Shown piece by piece: positions 39,644 to 47,736 of a DNA stretch of 64,000 bases (its first letter is position 1; each line of letters opens with the position of its first letter). The notes under the pieces are model-generated. The model did not search any database. It was not told the DNA's origin and was given only the letters and a program-made list of their open reading frames with translations. The stretch covers positions 248,001 to 312,000 of the forward strand of contig NZ_JAUSUK010000001.1 of assembly GCF_030813515.1 (NCBI RefSeq). Direction: 5' to 3'. The DNA is from Rhodopseudomonas julia (GTDB taxonomy: Bacteria > Pseudomonadota > Alphaproteobacteria > Rhizobiales > Afifellaceae). Both the position numbers and the translations under genes were made by a program.

Positions 39644-39737
39644 GAACAGCTCCGAAACAGCGCACTGCCTTACATATAGCCGACCAGCTTCCATTTCGCA
39701 TATCTGCCGACCGCGTCCACTTTCGCCGACTTGCCGC

Positions 39738-40139
39738 CTATTTGTCTCCCAACAGTGCCAGAAGCTGATCGGTCCGCTCGCGCGTCAGGTCGGCCTTGCA
39801 GGACGTGACAAGAAGCGGCTCCATGGTGCCGCCACGGGCGGCAAAGCCGACAGAGGCACAATGCGCATCGCGGAAGACGATCCAGGTGCGTTGCGCCTCG
39901 AGGAGCGCCTCTTCCGCGCCCTTCAGATCATCCGAAAGCTCCGAGTCCAGCGCACGGTAATATTCCAGAACCTTCGGCCACGCTTCGTTGAGAGCGGCGT
40001 CCGCCTCTTCGAATGTCTGTGCCGCACAGGCATTCATCTCTGCCTGCGTCTGTGGATCAGCGCATTCGGCCGCCCCTGCCGCACCCGGCAGGGTCAGAAG
40101 GACGACAAGGGCGGCCATGGACATCTCGGATCGCGCCAT
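39738..40139 (-). CDS. Secreted LprI/DUF1311-domain protein
   Basis: A 133-residue protein with an N-terminal signal peptide (to about AGA near residue 24) and one lysozyme-inhibitor LprI-type domain. The family pattern is ECADPQTQAEMNACA, then ADAALNEAWPKVL, ending with paired cysteines in AHCASVG and TSCKADL. It is likely periplasmic. Similar small genes are found in other rhizobial urease regions, from memory. The ATG at 40139 has GGGGAGAG upstream. Confidence 0.82.
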   Translation of the reverse strand: MARSEMSMAALVVLLTLPGAAGAAECADPQTQAEMNACAAQTFEEADAALNEAWPKVLEYYRALDSELSDDLKGAEEALLEAQRTWIVFRDAHCASVGFAARGGTMEPLLVTSCKADLTRERTDQLLALLGDK

Positions 40140-40332
40140 CAAAAAATCTCTCCCCTTGCCGCGCTTCCGCGGCTTCGAACCATCATGACAGGGAAGATGG
40201 CACAGCCGCAGGCACCGCGAAATGGTCCCTGAATGATCACATTTTCGGCCCCTCGAAACGCAGACTGGCGGAGCTTCCGACGCGCCCGCCGCATGGCGGG
40301 CCTGTCCCAACTCTGATGAAGAGGAAAGACCG

Positions 40333-40791
40333 ATGCGAAAGATCGTTTCAACAGCAGCTGCGGCCGCTTTCGCCCTCCCGCTTCTGGCGCCCGCCGCCTT
40401 CGCACAAGACGCAGGGACTCCCGCCGCCAAACCCGACCAGACGCAGGCCGCCCAGCCGGCGGCGCCGGGCGAACAGGCGCGTACGCCGATCACCGTCGAC
40501 AGCGTCGTCGCCTCGGTGGCCGATTCCAGCAATGCCGCCGATGCCATCTCCGACACCGATATCAAGCAGGTGGGCGTCGTAACGATCGACGAGCGCGCCG
40601 GCGCGGATGCGGCCGCACGGGTCGATCAGGCGGTGGCCGAGAACCAGGACAAGGTGACGGAGTTGCGCGATACCCTCTCGCACCACCAGCAGCTCGGGCC
40701 GCGGCTTCGCGAGGGTGGGCTCGATGTCACCAAGGTCGTTGCCGCGCAGATGATGCCTTCGGGCGACCTCCTGCTCTTCGTGCGCAGCTGA
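40333..40791 (+). CDS. Exported hypothetical protein
   Basis: A 152-residue protein not assigned to a family. It has a clear signal peptide (MRKIVS, then an alanine-rich core, cleavage after AFA near residue 24). A Pro/Ala/Gln-rich linker follows, then a helical part rich in Asp, Val and Gln (ERAGADAAARVDQAVAENQDKVTELRD). It probably resides in the periplasm. It is the only plus-strand gene inside the urease region, divergent from the LprI-type gene and followed by a good terminator. Confidence 0.75.
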   Translation: MRKIVSTAAAAAFALPLLAPAAFAQDAGTPAAKPDQTQAAQPAAPGEQARTPITVDSVVASVADSSNAADAISDTDIKQVGVVTIDERAGADAAARVDQAVAENQDKVTELRDTLSHHQQLGPRLREGGLDVTKVVAAQMMPSGDLLLFVRS

Positions 40792-40800
40792 CGGACACAC

Positions 40801-40838
40801 AAAAGGGCGCGGCCGTCGCAGCGACCGCGCCCTTTTCT
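40801..40838. terminator. Bidirectional intrinsic terminator
   Basis: Arms AAAAGGGCGCGG (40801-40812) and CCGCGCCCTTTT (40825-40836) form a strong GC stem flanked by A-run and T-run, so it can terminate both the plus-strand exported-protein gene and minus-strand transcription from ureB. This separates ureDAB from ureC transcriptionally. Confidence 0.85.
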
Positions 40839-40896
40839 TGGAATCCCCGAAGCCAGTCTCGGCCGCTGCCCCAGCGACCATTCTTTCTCTTCGCGC

Positions 40897-41202
40897 TCAG
40901 AGCGCGCCCATGACTTTCTGGTTGAAGCCGTAGACTTCTCGTGCGCCACGAAGCGGCACGAGCGTGACCTCGCGGCTCTGGCCGGGCTCAAACCGCACGG
41001 CCGTGCCGGCAGCAATGTCGAGGCGCATGCCGCGGGCTGTCTCGCGATCGAACGACAGGGCTTCGTTCGTTTCATAGAAGTGGTAGTGCGAGCCCACCTG
41101 AACGGGGCGGTCGCCGGTGTTCGCGACTTCAAGCGTGACGGTCTCGCAAGCTTCGTTGAGAACAATGTCGCCCGCCGCCGGGATGACTTCTCCAGGGATC
41201 AT
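40897..41202 (-). CDS. ureB: Urease beta subunit
   Basis: Structural subunit of urease; 101 residues. Family stretches are [37 protein letters not shown], and [24 protein letters not shown]. The ATG at 41202 has GAGAGGGA upstream; the longer frame is not needed. It lies 46 bases after ureA, and the bidirectional terminator follows its stop. Confidence 0.97.
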   Translation of the reverse strand: MIPGEVIPAAGDIVLNEACETVTLEVANTGDRPVQVGSHYHFYETNEALSFDRETARGMRLDIAAGTAVRFEPGQSREVTLVPLRGAREVYGFNQKVMGAL

Positions 41203-41248
41203 TTCACAATTCCCTCTCTTCTGCCCGAAAGCATCTCCCCGCCCCGCC

Positions 41249-41551
41249 TCAACGAACCGGCTGGTGGACCGTGACGAGTTTGGTCCCATCCGGGAACGTC
41301 GCTTCCACCTGAACGTCGTGGATCATCTCCGCCACGCCGTCCATCACCTGATCGCGGGTGACGACATGGGCGCCCGCCTCCATCAGATCGGCGACGGCGC
41401 GCCCGTCGCGCGCACCTTCGACCACGAAATCCGTGATGAGGGCGATCGCCTCCGGATGGTTGAGCTTGACGCCCCGTTGAAGCCGCTTTCGGGCGACTTC
41501 GGCCGCCATGGCAACAAGCAGTTTGTCCTTTTCGCGCGGGGTGAGCTGCAT
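41249..41551 (-). CDS. ureA: Urease gamma subunit
   Basis: Smallest structural subunit of urease; 100 residues, the standard length. It starts [20 protein letters not shown] and has [21 protein letters not shown]. It lies nine bases after ureD and before ureB. Confidence 0.98.
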   Translation of the reverse strand: MQLTPREKDKLLVAMAAEVARKRLQRGVKLNHPEAIALITDFVVEGARDGRAVADLMEAGAHVVTRDQVMDGVAEMIHDVQVEATFPDGTKLVTVHQPVR

Positions 41552-41560
41552 GATCCTATC

Positions 41561-42415
41561 TCAAAGCGTCCAGATTTTGGGCAGCGGACAATCCGCCAAT
41601 AGAATTCTGAGTGCGGGCACAAGACGACGACGCAGCGCAAGGCCATCTTCGGCTACCAGTCTAGCAAGTATTTTGCCATTGAAGGCGCTCGCCCCGCCGG
41701 CAGGCCCGAGTGCTGCACGCAAAGGATCGGCGAGAGGCTCGCAATCTCCCGCCACGAGAAGAAGGCTTGCGAACGCGCTGCCGCCCGCCAGCGTCGCGCG
41801 CACGCTGCAAAGCTCCGAGACATCGCCGCGAAGGGCAAGCTCGTCGGCATGCACGAGACGCCCGGCCCGGCGCACGCGCCAGCTTTCGCGAAGATCGGCC
41901 CGCGTCACTCTTTCGCCCATGGCGCGGCGCCCGAGAAGCGTCGATTCCAGCGCCACAAGCCGGGCGCCTTCGCCGAGCTCGGCCGTGATGCGGCGATGAC
42001 AGGCCGCGCCCTCAAACGCGATCGTCTCCTGCGGCAGCCAATAGAGGGTCGCGCCTGCCGCGAGATCGAGATGCACGTCGATTTCGGCAACCCCGCCCGC
42101 CGCGCGGTAAAGCCGCTCGCAGGCCGGCGTCATCACAAACGCCGCCGTCCCCTCCCCCATCTGAATCATCACGGAAAACCGGTCACCGCCGGTGAAACCG
42201 CCCGCGGTGTTGATGACGATGGCTTCCGGAGGAACGCCAGCCGGCACGCGTGGCAGACGCCACTTCACCGATCCCTGGTGGAACAGCCGGTCAAGGCGGG
42301 TCACCCCGCCCTCGCGCTTGAAGGCAATCCGCGCCTCCGCCTCGACGCGCTGGAAACGCGCAGGCGCTGCGGCACGCTCATCGGTGTCGACGTGATGTGA
42401 GGCTGGAGCACTCAT
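41561..42415 (-). CDS. ureD: Urease accessory protein UreD
   Basis: Scaffold protein that binds the apoenzyme and recruits UreF-UreG; 284 residues from the ATG at 42415, with another ATG four codons earlier. Characteristic parts are VFHQGSVKWRLPR-like text (LFHQGSVKWRLPR), the INTAGGFTGGD motif, and LYWLPQETIAFEGA. First gene of the ureD-A-B run. It begins 60 bases after an acetyl-CoA hydrolase-family gene on the same strand. Confidence 0.93.
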   Translation of the reverse strand: MSAPASHHVDTDERAAAPARFQRVEAEARIAFKREGGVTRLDRLFHQGSVKWRLPRVPAGVPPEAIVINTAGGFTGGDRFSVMIQMGEGTAAFVMTPACERLYRAAGGVAEIDVHLDLAAGATLYWLPQETIAFEGAACHRRITAELGEGARLVALESTLLGRRAMGERVTRADLRESWRVRRAGRLVHADELALRGDVSELCSVRATLAGGSAFASLLLVAGDCEPLADPLRAALGPAGGASAFNGKILARLVAEDGLALRRRLVPALRILLADCPLPKIWTL

Positions 42416-42474
42416 TTCGTGGAGCATTCCCGCATGCGTGCAAGAAGTCGAGCTCCGATGCGGCCTGCACAAGA

Positions 42475-44334
42475 TCAGCTGCGCCTGAGTGCGCCCAGAA
42501 CGAGGGCGGCGAGCGCCGTCTCCTTGAGGCTTTGCGGTTTGGCGAGCCCCATGCGATCGAGAGCCGCCTTTTCCCCAAGGCTCGTCTCGCCGGCTCTCCA
42601 ACCCTCCCGGAACGTGCGGGCGAGTTCGAGCCAGGCCCCCTGCTGCCGTTTCAGAAGCGAGAGCGCCGGAAGCAGCGTCTGTTCGGCCTCGGTGAAATCG
42701 GTGCCGAGCGGGAAGCGCGGCAGATGCCCCGCATGACGGAAAGGCGATAGAGCCGAGACGATGCGCTCCGGCGTGTTCTCCGCCGAAGAAAGCTTGAAAT
42801 CGCGCTCGATCTTGCCCGCCTTGCGGGCACGCTTCACAAGCCCATCTTGAAAACGGCTGTCGGTAATTGCCAGCATGGCGGCAACCGTGTCGCGGTCGCT
42901 GCGCCCTTTGAGTTCAGCAATCCCGTATTCGGTGATGACGACGTCCTTCAGATGCCGCGGCACGGTGGTGTGGCCGTAAGTCCAGACGATGTTGGAACGC
43001 GGCGCCCCCTTGGCCATGCGCGCAGCCCTGAGCGCCATGATGGAACGTGCGCCTTTCAGCGCAAAAGCCTGGGCGACGAAATTGTACTGGCCGCCGACGC
43101 CGGAGACGACCCTCCCGTCCTCGAGCTGGTCGGAGACGACGGCACCGAGAAGCGTCGCCATCATGGCGTTGTTGACGAAACGTGCGTCACGGCGGTCGCG
43201 GCGCTTCTGCTCTTCATCACCGTAGAGATCGTTGACGAAGGAGATCTCGCGCATGGAGAGCTTCGCCCGCTCCGCCACCGGCAGAGCTTTCAACCGATCG
43301 TAAAAACTCTGCGGCCCGAGAAAGAAGCCGGCATGCAGGACGGCCCCGTCCTCGGCCGGCCGCTTCAGGATGCCGGCCTCGAAGAGGTCGAGAAAACCGT
43401 CGACGAACATTTCCGAGGCGGCATAGAGGCCCTCGCGAAATGGTTCGCAATAGCGCTCGCGCCTATCCGGCGTCGGGCCGAGCGCATCGAGCGCGTCGCG
43501 GAATACCTCCGGGTAGCGATGGCGCAGGATGAGCGCATGGGTGAGCGCATCGCCGATCGAGCCGATGCCGATCTGCAGCGTTCCGCCGTCGGGCACCAGG
43601 CTCGCCGCATGGAGCCCAATCGCATAATCGGCGAGCGAAACGGGCGGTTTCGGCGTGACGAAGAGCGGGTACTCCTCGCCTTCCAGGACGAAGTCGAACT
43701 CTTCCGGCGTCAGTTCAGCCGCACCCGGCATGAAGGGGAGCTCGTTGTTCACCTCGCCAACCAAAGCGAGCCTTTCGCCTGCGGCGCGACGCGCCCGGAT
43801 CGTTGGCAGAATGTCCAGCGTCACATCCGTATTGCCGGAAATGCTGTAACGCGCGCTCTCCCCCTCGCCTTCGCGCGCCACCATCTGGCCAACCACGTTG
43901 ACGCCGCGCTCCAGAAGATAGCCGACGGCGTGGGTGTAATTGGCGGAGATATAAGTCTGCTGGGCGTGCGGGCTCGACAGGTACTTGCCCGCGAGAAAGA
44001 AGAACTCGTTGACCTCGATATTCGGCGGCAGCGTGCCCGCCCGCATCGGCCGCGCATAGGCAAGGCGCGGAACGCCAGCATAGAGCCGCTCGGCGAGCGG
44101 CCCCATAAAGCGCTTCTCGATCTCCGACGAGCCGGAGGGCGGCTGCAGCGTCAGCGCGGTAAAAATCGTCAGGCGGATCGAGCGATCGGCTTCGGCCCGC
44201 CTGTAAAGCGCATTGGCAAAAAGGTTCGCCTTGCCGAGGCCGAGCGGCAGGCCGAGAACGATGTCTCGGCCTACGTGCTCGATAACCCTTTCGGCGAGAG
44301 CGTCCGCGTCTGAGGAAACCTCAGGCGGCCGCAC
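42475..44334 (-). CDS. Acetyl-CoA hydrolase/CoA-transferase family protein
   Basis: A large (619-residue) member of the acetyl-CoA hydrolase/transferase family. Family signatures are seen in the C-terminal half: GVGGQYNFVAQAFALKGARS, the VVTEYGIAELKGRSD-type stretch (here VITEYGIAELKGRSDRD), and GIGSIGDALTHALILRH mid-protein. It may hydrolyse acyl-CoA or move CoA between carboxylates. The GTG at 44334 with AGGA five bases upstream is preferred. An ATG at 44388 would overlap the upstream gene by 68 bases. Distal gene of the beta-oxidation run. Confidence 0.8.
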   Translation of the reverse strand: MRPPEVSSDADALAERVIEHVGRDIVLGLPLGLGKANLFANALYRRAEADRSIRLTIFTALTLQPPSGSSEIEKRFMGPLAERLYAGVPRLAYARPMRAGTLPPNIEVNEFFFLAGKYLSSPHAQQTYISANYTHAVGYLLERGVNVVGQMVAREGEGESARYSISGNTDVTLDILPTIRARRAAGERLALVGEVNNELPFMPGAAELTPEEFDFVLEGEEYPLFVTPKPPVSLADYAIGLHAASLVPDGGTLQIGIGSIGDALTHALILRHRYPEVFRDALDALGPTPDRRERYCEPFREGLYAASEMFVDGFLDLFEAGILKRPAEDGAVLHAGFFLGPQSFYDRLKALPVAERAKLSMREISFVNDLYGDEEQKRRDRRDARFVNNAMMATLLGAVVSDQLEDGRVVSGVGGQYNFVAQAFALKGARSIMALRAARMAKGAPRSNIVWTYGHTTVPRHLKDVVITEYGIAELKGRSDRDTVAAMLAITDSRFQDGLVKRARKAGKIERDFKLSSAENTPERIVSALSPFRHAGHLPRFPLGTDFTEAEQTLLPALSLLKRQQGAWLELARTFREGWRAGETSLGEKAALDRMGLAKPQSLKETALAALVLGALRRS

Positions 44335-46453
44335 GCTGTTCCTGTCGGAGTTTTGTCCAGCCGTCGTCCGGCTTGAAGCGATCGCCATATTTTTCGGCCA
44401 GCTTGTCGAGCGCCGCCACAACATCGTCCACGCCGCGAGCGCGGGCGTAATGGAGCGGTCCGCCCCTGAAAGGAGCAAAGCCCGTACCGAAAATCATGGC
44501 GCCGTCAAGGACATCCTCGTCTTCCACGACGTTCTCACGCAGGCATGCCGCACAGGTATTGAGGATCGGCAGGACGAGGCGATCCTGGAGATCCGCCGGT
44601 GGGATGGCCTCGTGCTTCTTGCCGCGCTGCGGCTTTCCGTCCTTGTCGTAGGAATAGAGCCCCTTGCCGGTCTTGCGGCCGAGCTCGCCCTTTTCGACCT
44701 TGTCCTTCAGCCATTGGGGTGCCTCGGGAATCGGCACAGGCAGGCGGTTGCGCAATTCGTCGGCAACCGCGAGCCCGACATCGAGGCCGATATTGTCCAT
44801 AAGTTCGACAGGCCCCATCGGCATGCCGAAATTGTTCGCAGCCTCGTCGATCACCTCCTTGTCGACGCCTTCGTCGAGCAGGAGCATGGCTTCCAGGAGA
44901 TACGGCGTCAGAGCCCGATTGACGAGGAAACCCGGCGAGGATTTCACCGGCGCCGGCAGGCGGTCGATCGAGGTGACGTAGGACATCGCCGCCGAAAGCG
45001 TCTCGTCCGACAGGCGGTCGTGTTTCACCACCTCGACGAGCTGCATCTTCGACACCGGGTTGAAGAAGTGGATGCCGACGAAGCGGGAGGGATCTTTCAG
45101 GTCCGCCCGTAAATCCTCAAGCGGGATCGACGAGGTGTTGGTGGCGATGATCGCACCGGGCTTCATGCCCTCTTCGAGACCCGCGTAGATCTTCTTCTTC
45201 AGATCGAGCTTTTCCGGCACCGCTTCGATGACGAGATCGGCGCCCTTGAGCCCGTAGCCGTTCGGGTCCGGAATGAGCCGGTCCCAGGCGTCACGCGCCT
45301 TGACGCTGTCTTTGAGCGTCTTTTCCATCATCTTCCAGGCGGGCTTCATCGCCTTGGCGATCGGCTTGATAGCAAGGTCAGCGAGCGTCGCGCGCATGCC
45401 GCTGCGTGCCGACCAGGCGGCGATCTCGCCACCCATCGTGCCGGCGCCCACGACATGGACATGGCTGATATCGCTCTTCTTCGGAGCGAGACCCTTCATC
45501 TTCTCCCGCAGGAAGAAGACGCGGATGAGGCTTTGCGCCGTATCCGTGACGAGAAGATCCGCAAAGGATTTGATCTCGCCTTCGCGCATATTGTCGGCGT
45601 CGCCGCCGGACGTCTCCCACAGATCGATGAGCGCGTAGGGCGCCGGATAATGCTCCTTGCGCAGCCGCTCCTCGACCTTCGCCCGCATGCGGTTGGACGC
45701 AAAACGACGGCCCGGGCCGCTGCCCAGTGCCTTGTCCTTCAGCCCTTCATGGGCGGCGGAATGAAGCTCGCCCCTGGCGACCGCGGCAACAGCCGCCGCC
45801 ACATGGCGCTCTTCGGTGGCAAGATCGACGAGGCCGAGACGTTTCGCCGAGCGGGCCGATTTGTTGCGGCCCGTCAGCATCATGGTCATCGCCTCGGTGG
45901 GGTCGATGAGTTCGGTGGAACGGAAGGTGCCGCCAAGACCCGGATGCAGGCCGAGCATGACCTCCGGAAAGCCGAGCTTCGCCTCACCGACCGCGACGCG
46001 GCGCTTGCAGGCGAGCGCGATCTCAAGCCCACCACCAAGGCAATTGCCATGAATGACGGCGACGGTCGGATAAGACACCTCGGCGAGCCGGTCGACGACC
46101 TTGTGGGCGCGCCTGAGCGCTGCCTCCACCTCTTCCGCCTTCGTCAGATTGCGGAACATGTTGATGTCGGCGCCGACGATGAAGCCGGATTTCTTCGCCG
46201 ATCGGATGACGAGCGCCTTCGGCGGGTTTGCCTCAAGCTCCGTCAGAATGGCGTCGAGTTCCGTCAGCATCGCCTCGTCGACGACATTGACGGAGCGGCC
46301 CGGCATGTCGAGGAGAAGCCATTCGACATTGTCGGCGTCACGGCCGCGCTTCCACATTTTGTCGGCAGGCGCCGTCTTCAGATCGACGGGCCCGGTTTCC
46401 ATAAGGCGCGGCGACAGCGCGCTCAGCATGCGTCCCATGTCTTCCGTCCTCAT
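44321..46453 (-). CDS. fadJ: Bifunctional enoyl-CoA hydratase / 3-hydroxyacyl-CoA dehydrogenase (FadB/FadJ type)
   Basis: A 710-residue multifunctional beta-oxidation protein. The N-terminal crotonase domain has the oxyanion-hole stretches SGFIVGADI and HGNCLGGGLEIALACKRR. The central NAD-binding domain starts HVVGAGTMGGEIA, and the dehydrogenase C-terminal domains contain IHFFNPVSKMQLVEVV and SSPGFLVNRALTPYL. It performs hydration and NAD-dependent oxidation of enoyl-CoA. Its start overlaps the thiolase stop in ATGA. Confidence 0.93.
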   Translation of the reverse strand: MRTEDMGRMLSALSPRLMETGPVDLKTAPADKMWKRGRDADNVEWLLLDMPGRSVNVVDEAMLTELDAILTELEANPPKALVIRSAKKSGFIVGADINMFRNLTKAEEVEAALRRAHKVVDRLAEVSYPTVAVIHGNCLGGGLEIALACKRRVAVGEAKLGFPEVMLGLHPGLGGTFRSTELIDPTEAMTMMLTGRNKSARSAKRLGLVDLATEERHVAAAVAAVARGELHSAAHEGLKDKALGSGPGRRFASNRMRAKVEERLRKEHYPAPYALIDLWETSGGDADNMREGEIKSFADLLVTDTAQSLIRVFFLREKMKGLAPKKSDISHVHVVGAGTMGGEIAAWSARSGMRATLADLAIKPIAKAMKPAWKMMEKTLKDSVKARDAWDRLIPDPNGYGLKGADLVIEAVPEKLDLKKKIYAGLEEGMKPGAIIATNTSSIPLEDLRADLKDPSRFVGIHFFNPVSKMQLVEVVKHDRLSDETLSAAMSYVTSIDRLPAPVKSSPGFLVNRALTPYLLEAMLLLDEGVDKEVIDEAANNFGMPMGPVELMDNIGLDVGLAVADELRNRLPVPIPEAPQWLKDKVEKGELGRKTGKGLYSYDKDGKPQRGKKHEAIPPADLQDRLVLPILNTCAACLRENVVEDEDVLDGAMIFGTGFAPFRGGPLHYARARGVDDVVAALDKLAEKYGDRFKPDDGWTKLRQEQRAAA

Positions 46454-47736
46454 ATTACGCGTTCAATGAGCATGGCGCCGCCCTGGCCGCCGCCGATGCA
46501 TTCGGTTGCAATTCCGCGGCTCTTGCCGGTGCGCTTCAAGGCGTTGGCGAGATGCAGCACGATGCGATTGCCGCTGGTGCCGACCGGATGGCCGAGGCTG
46601 ATGGCGCCGCCGTCGATGTTGAGCTTGTCGCGTTCGATGCGCCCGAGCGGATGGTCGAGACCAAGAACGTCGCGGCAGACGGTTTCATCCTCCCAGGCAG
46701 CGAGACAGGCGAGAACCTGCGCGGCGAAAGCTTCGTTCAGCTCCCACAGATCGACATTGTCGAGACCCATGTCATGGCGCTGCATGAGCCGCGTCGACGA
46801 CACGACGGGCCCGAGCCCCATGATGGCGGGATCGAGCGCCCCCCATTCGGAATCGACGATTTTCGCGATCGGCTTCAGGCCCCATTTCTCCACCGCCCTC
46901 TCGGAGGCGAGAATGACCCAGCAGGCACCATCGGTGATCTGCGAGGCATTGCCGGGCGTCACCTTGCCGAAAGGCCGCTCGAAAGCGGGCTTTAGTTTGG
47001 CGAGCTTTTCCACCGAGCTGTCAGGACGCACACCATCATCGTGATCGTAGGCAACACCGTCGCGATCGAAGGCGGGCGTCACCTCGTCGGCGAGCCAGCC
47101 TTCATTCTGCGCACGCGCGAGCCGGTGATGGCTCTCCGTCGCATATTCGTCGGCCTGTTCGCGGCTGATGTCGAAGATCTGCGCCAGGATCTCCGCGGTC
47201 TGGCCCATATTGAGGTCGGTGATCGGGTCGGTCAGGCCGCGCTCCAGGCCAATCTGCGGCTTGAAATCCCCAGGGCGGAACGAGGTCGTCTTGCCGAGCC
47301 GGTCCCAGATCGACTTCGAGGAATTGAACTCGCCGAGCCATTCCACGGCGTCACGTTTCAGGATCATCGGCGAATGGCTGAGCGCCTCGGTGCCGCCGGC
47401 CAGGATCATGTCGCGGGTGCCGTCCTGGATGTAGCGGAAGGCCGTGTCGATCGACTGCATGCCGGAGCCGCAATTGATCTGCACGGTGAAGGCCGGCATC
47501 TCGTCGCCCATATCGAGGCGAAGGGCTGCGACGCGCGCCGGGTTCATCTCGTCGGCAATGACGTTGACGCAGCCCAGGATGACCTCGTCGAATTCCTTCG
47601 GCGAGAAAGGCTGGCGCATGAGAAGTGGCCGCCCCGCCTGGACGGCGAGATCGACGGGCGTGAACGGCCCGGGTTTGCCCCGGGCTTTGATGAACGGGGT
47701 TCGGGCGCCGTCCACCAGATAAACTGGCTGGGTCAT
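46450..47736 (-). CDS. fadI: Acyl-CoA thiolase (FadI/FadA type)
   Basis: Thiolase cleaving 3-ketoacyl-CoA to acetyl-CoA and a shortened acyl-CoA; 428 residues. The nucleophile is C89 in QINCGSGMQS, the histidine motif is in NIDGGAISLGHPVG, and the second cysteine is in ECIGGGQGGAM. It is coupled to the acyl-CoA dehydrogenase upstream (TAATG) and to fadJ downstream (ATGA). Confidence 0.93.
   Translation of the reverse strand: MTQPVYLVDGARTPFIKARGKPGPFTPVDLAVQAGRPLLMRQPFSPKEFDEVILGCVNVIADEMNPARVAALRLDMGDEMPAFTVQINCGSGMQSIDTAFRYIQDGTRDMILAGGTEALSHSPMILKRDAVEWLGEFNSSKSIWDRLGKTTSFRPGDFKPQIGLERGLTDPITDLNMGQTAEILAQIFDISREQADEYATESHHRLARAQNEGWLADEVTPAFDRDGVAYDHDDGVRPDSSVEKLAKLKPAFERPFGKVTPGNASQITDGACWVILASERAVEKWGLKPIAKIVDSEWGALDPAIMGLGPVVSSTRLMQRHDMGLDNVDLWELNEAFAAQVLACLAAWEDETVCRDVLGLDHPLGRIERDKLNIDGGAISLGHPVGTSGNRIVLHLANALKRTGKSRGIATECIGGGQGGAMLIERVI

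Noticed and set aside
45455-47044. 529-codon plus-strand frame across fadJ and fadI
   Set aside because: Antisense shadow covering two well-supported genes.
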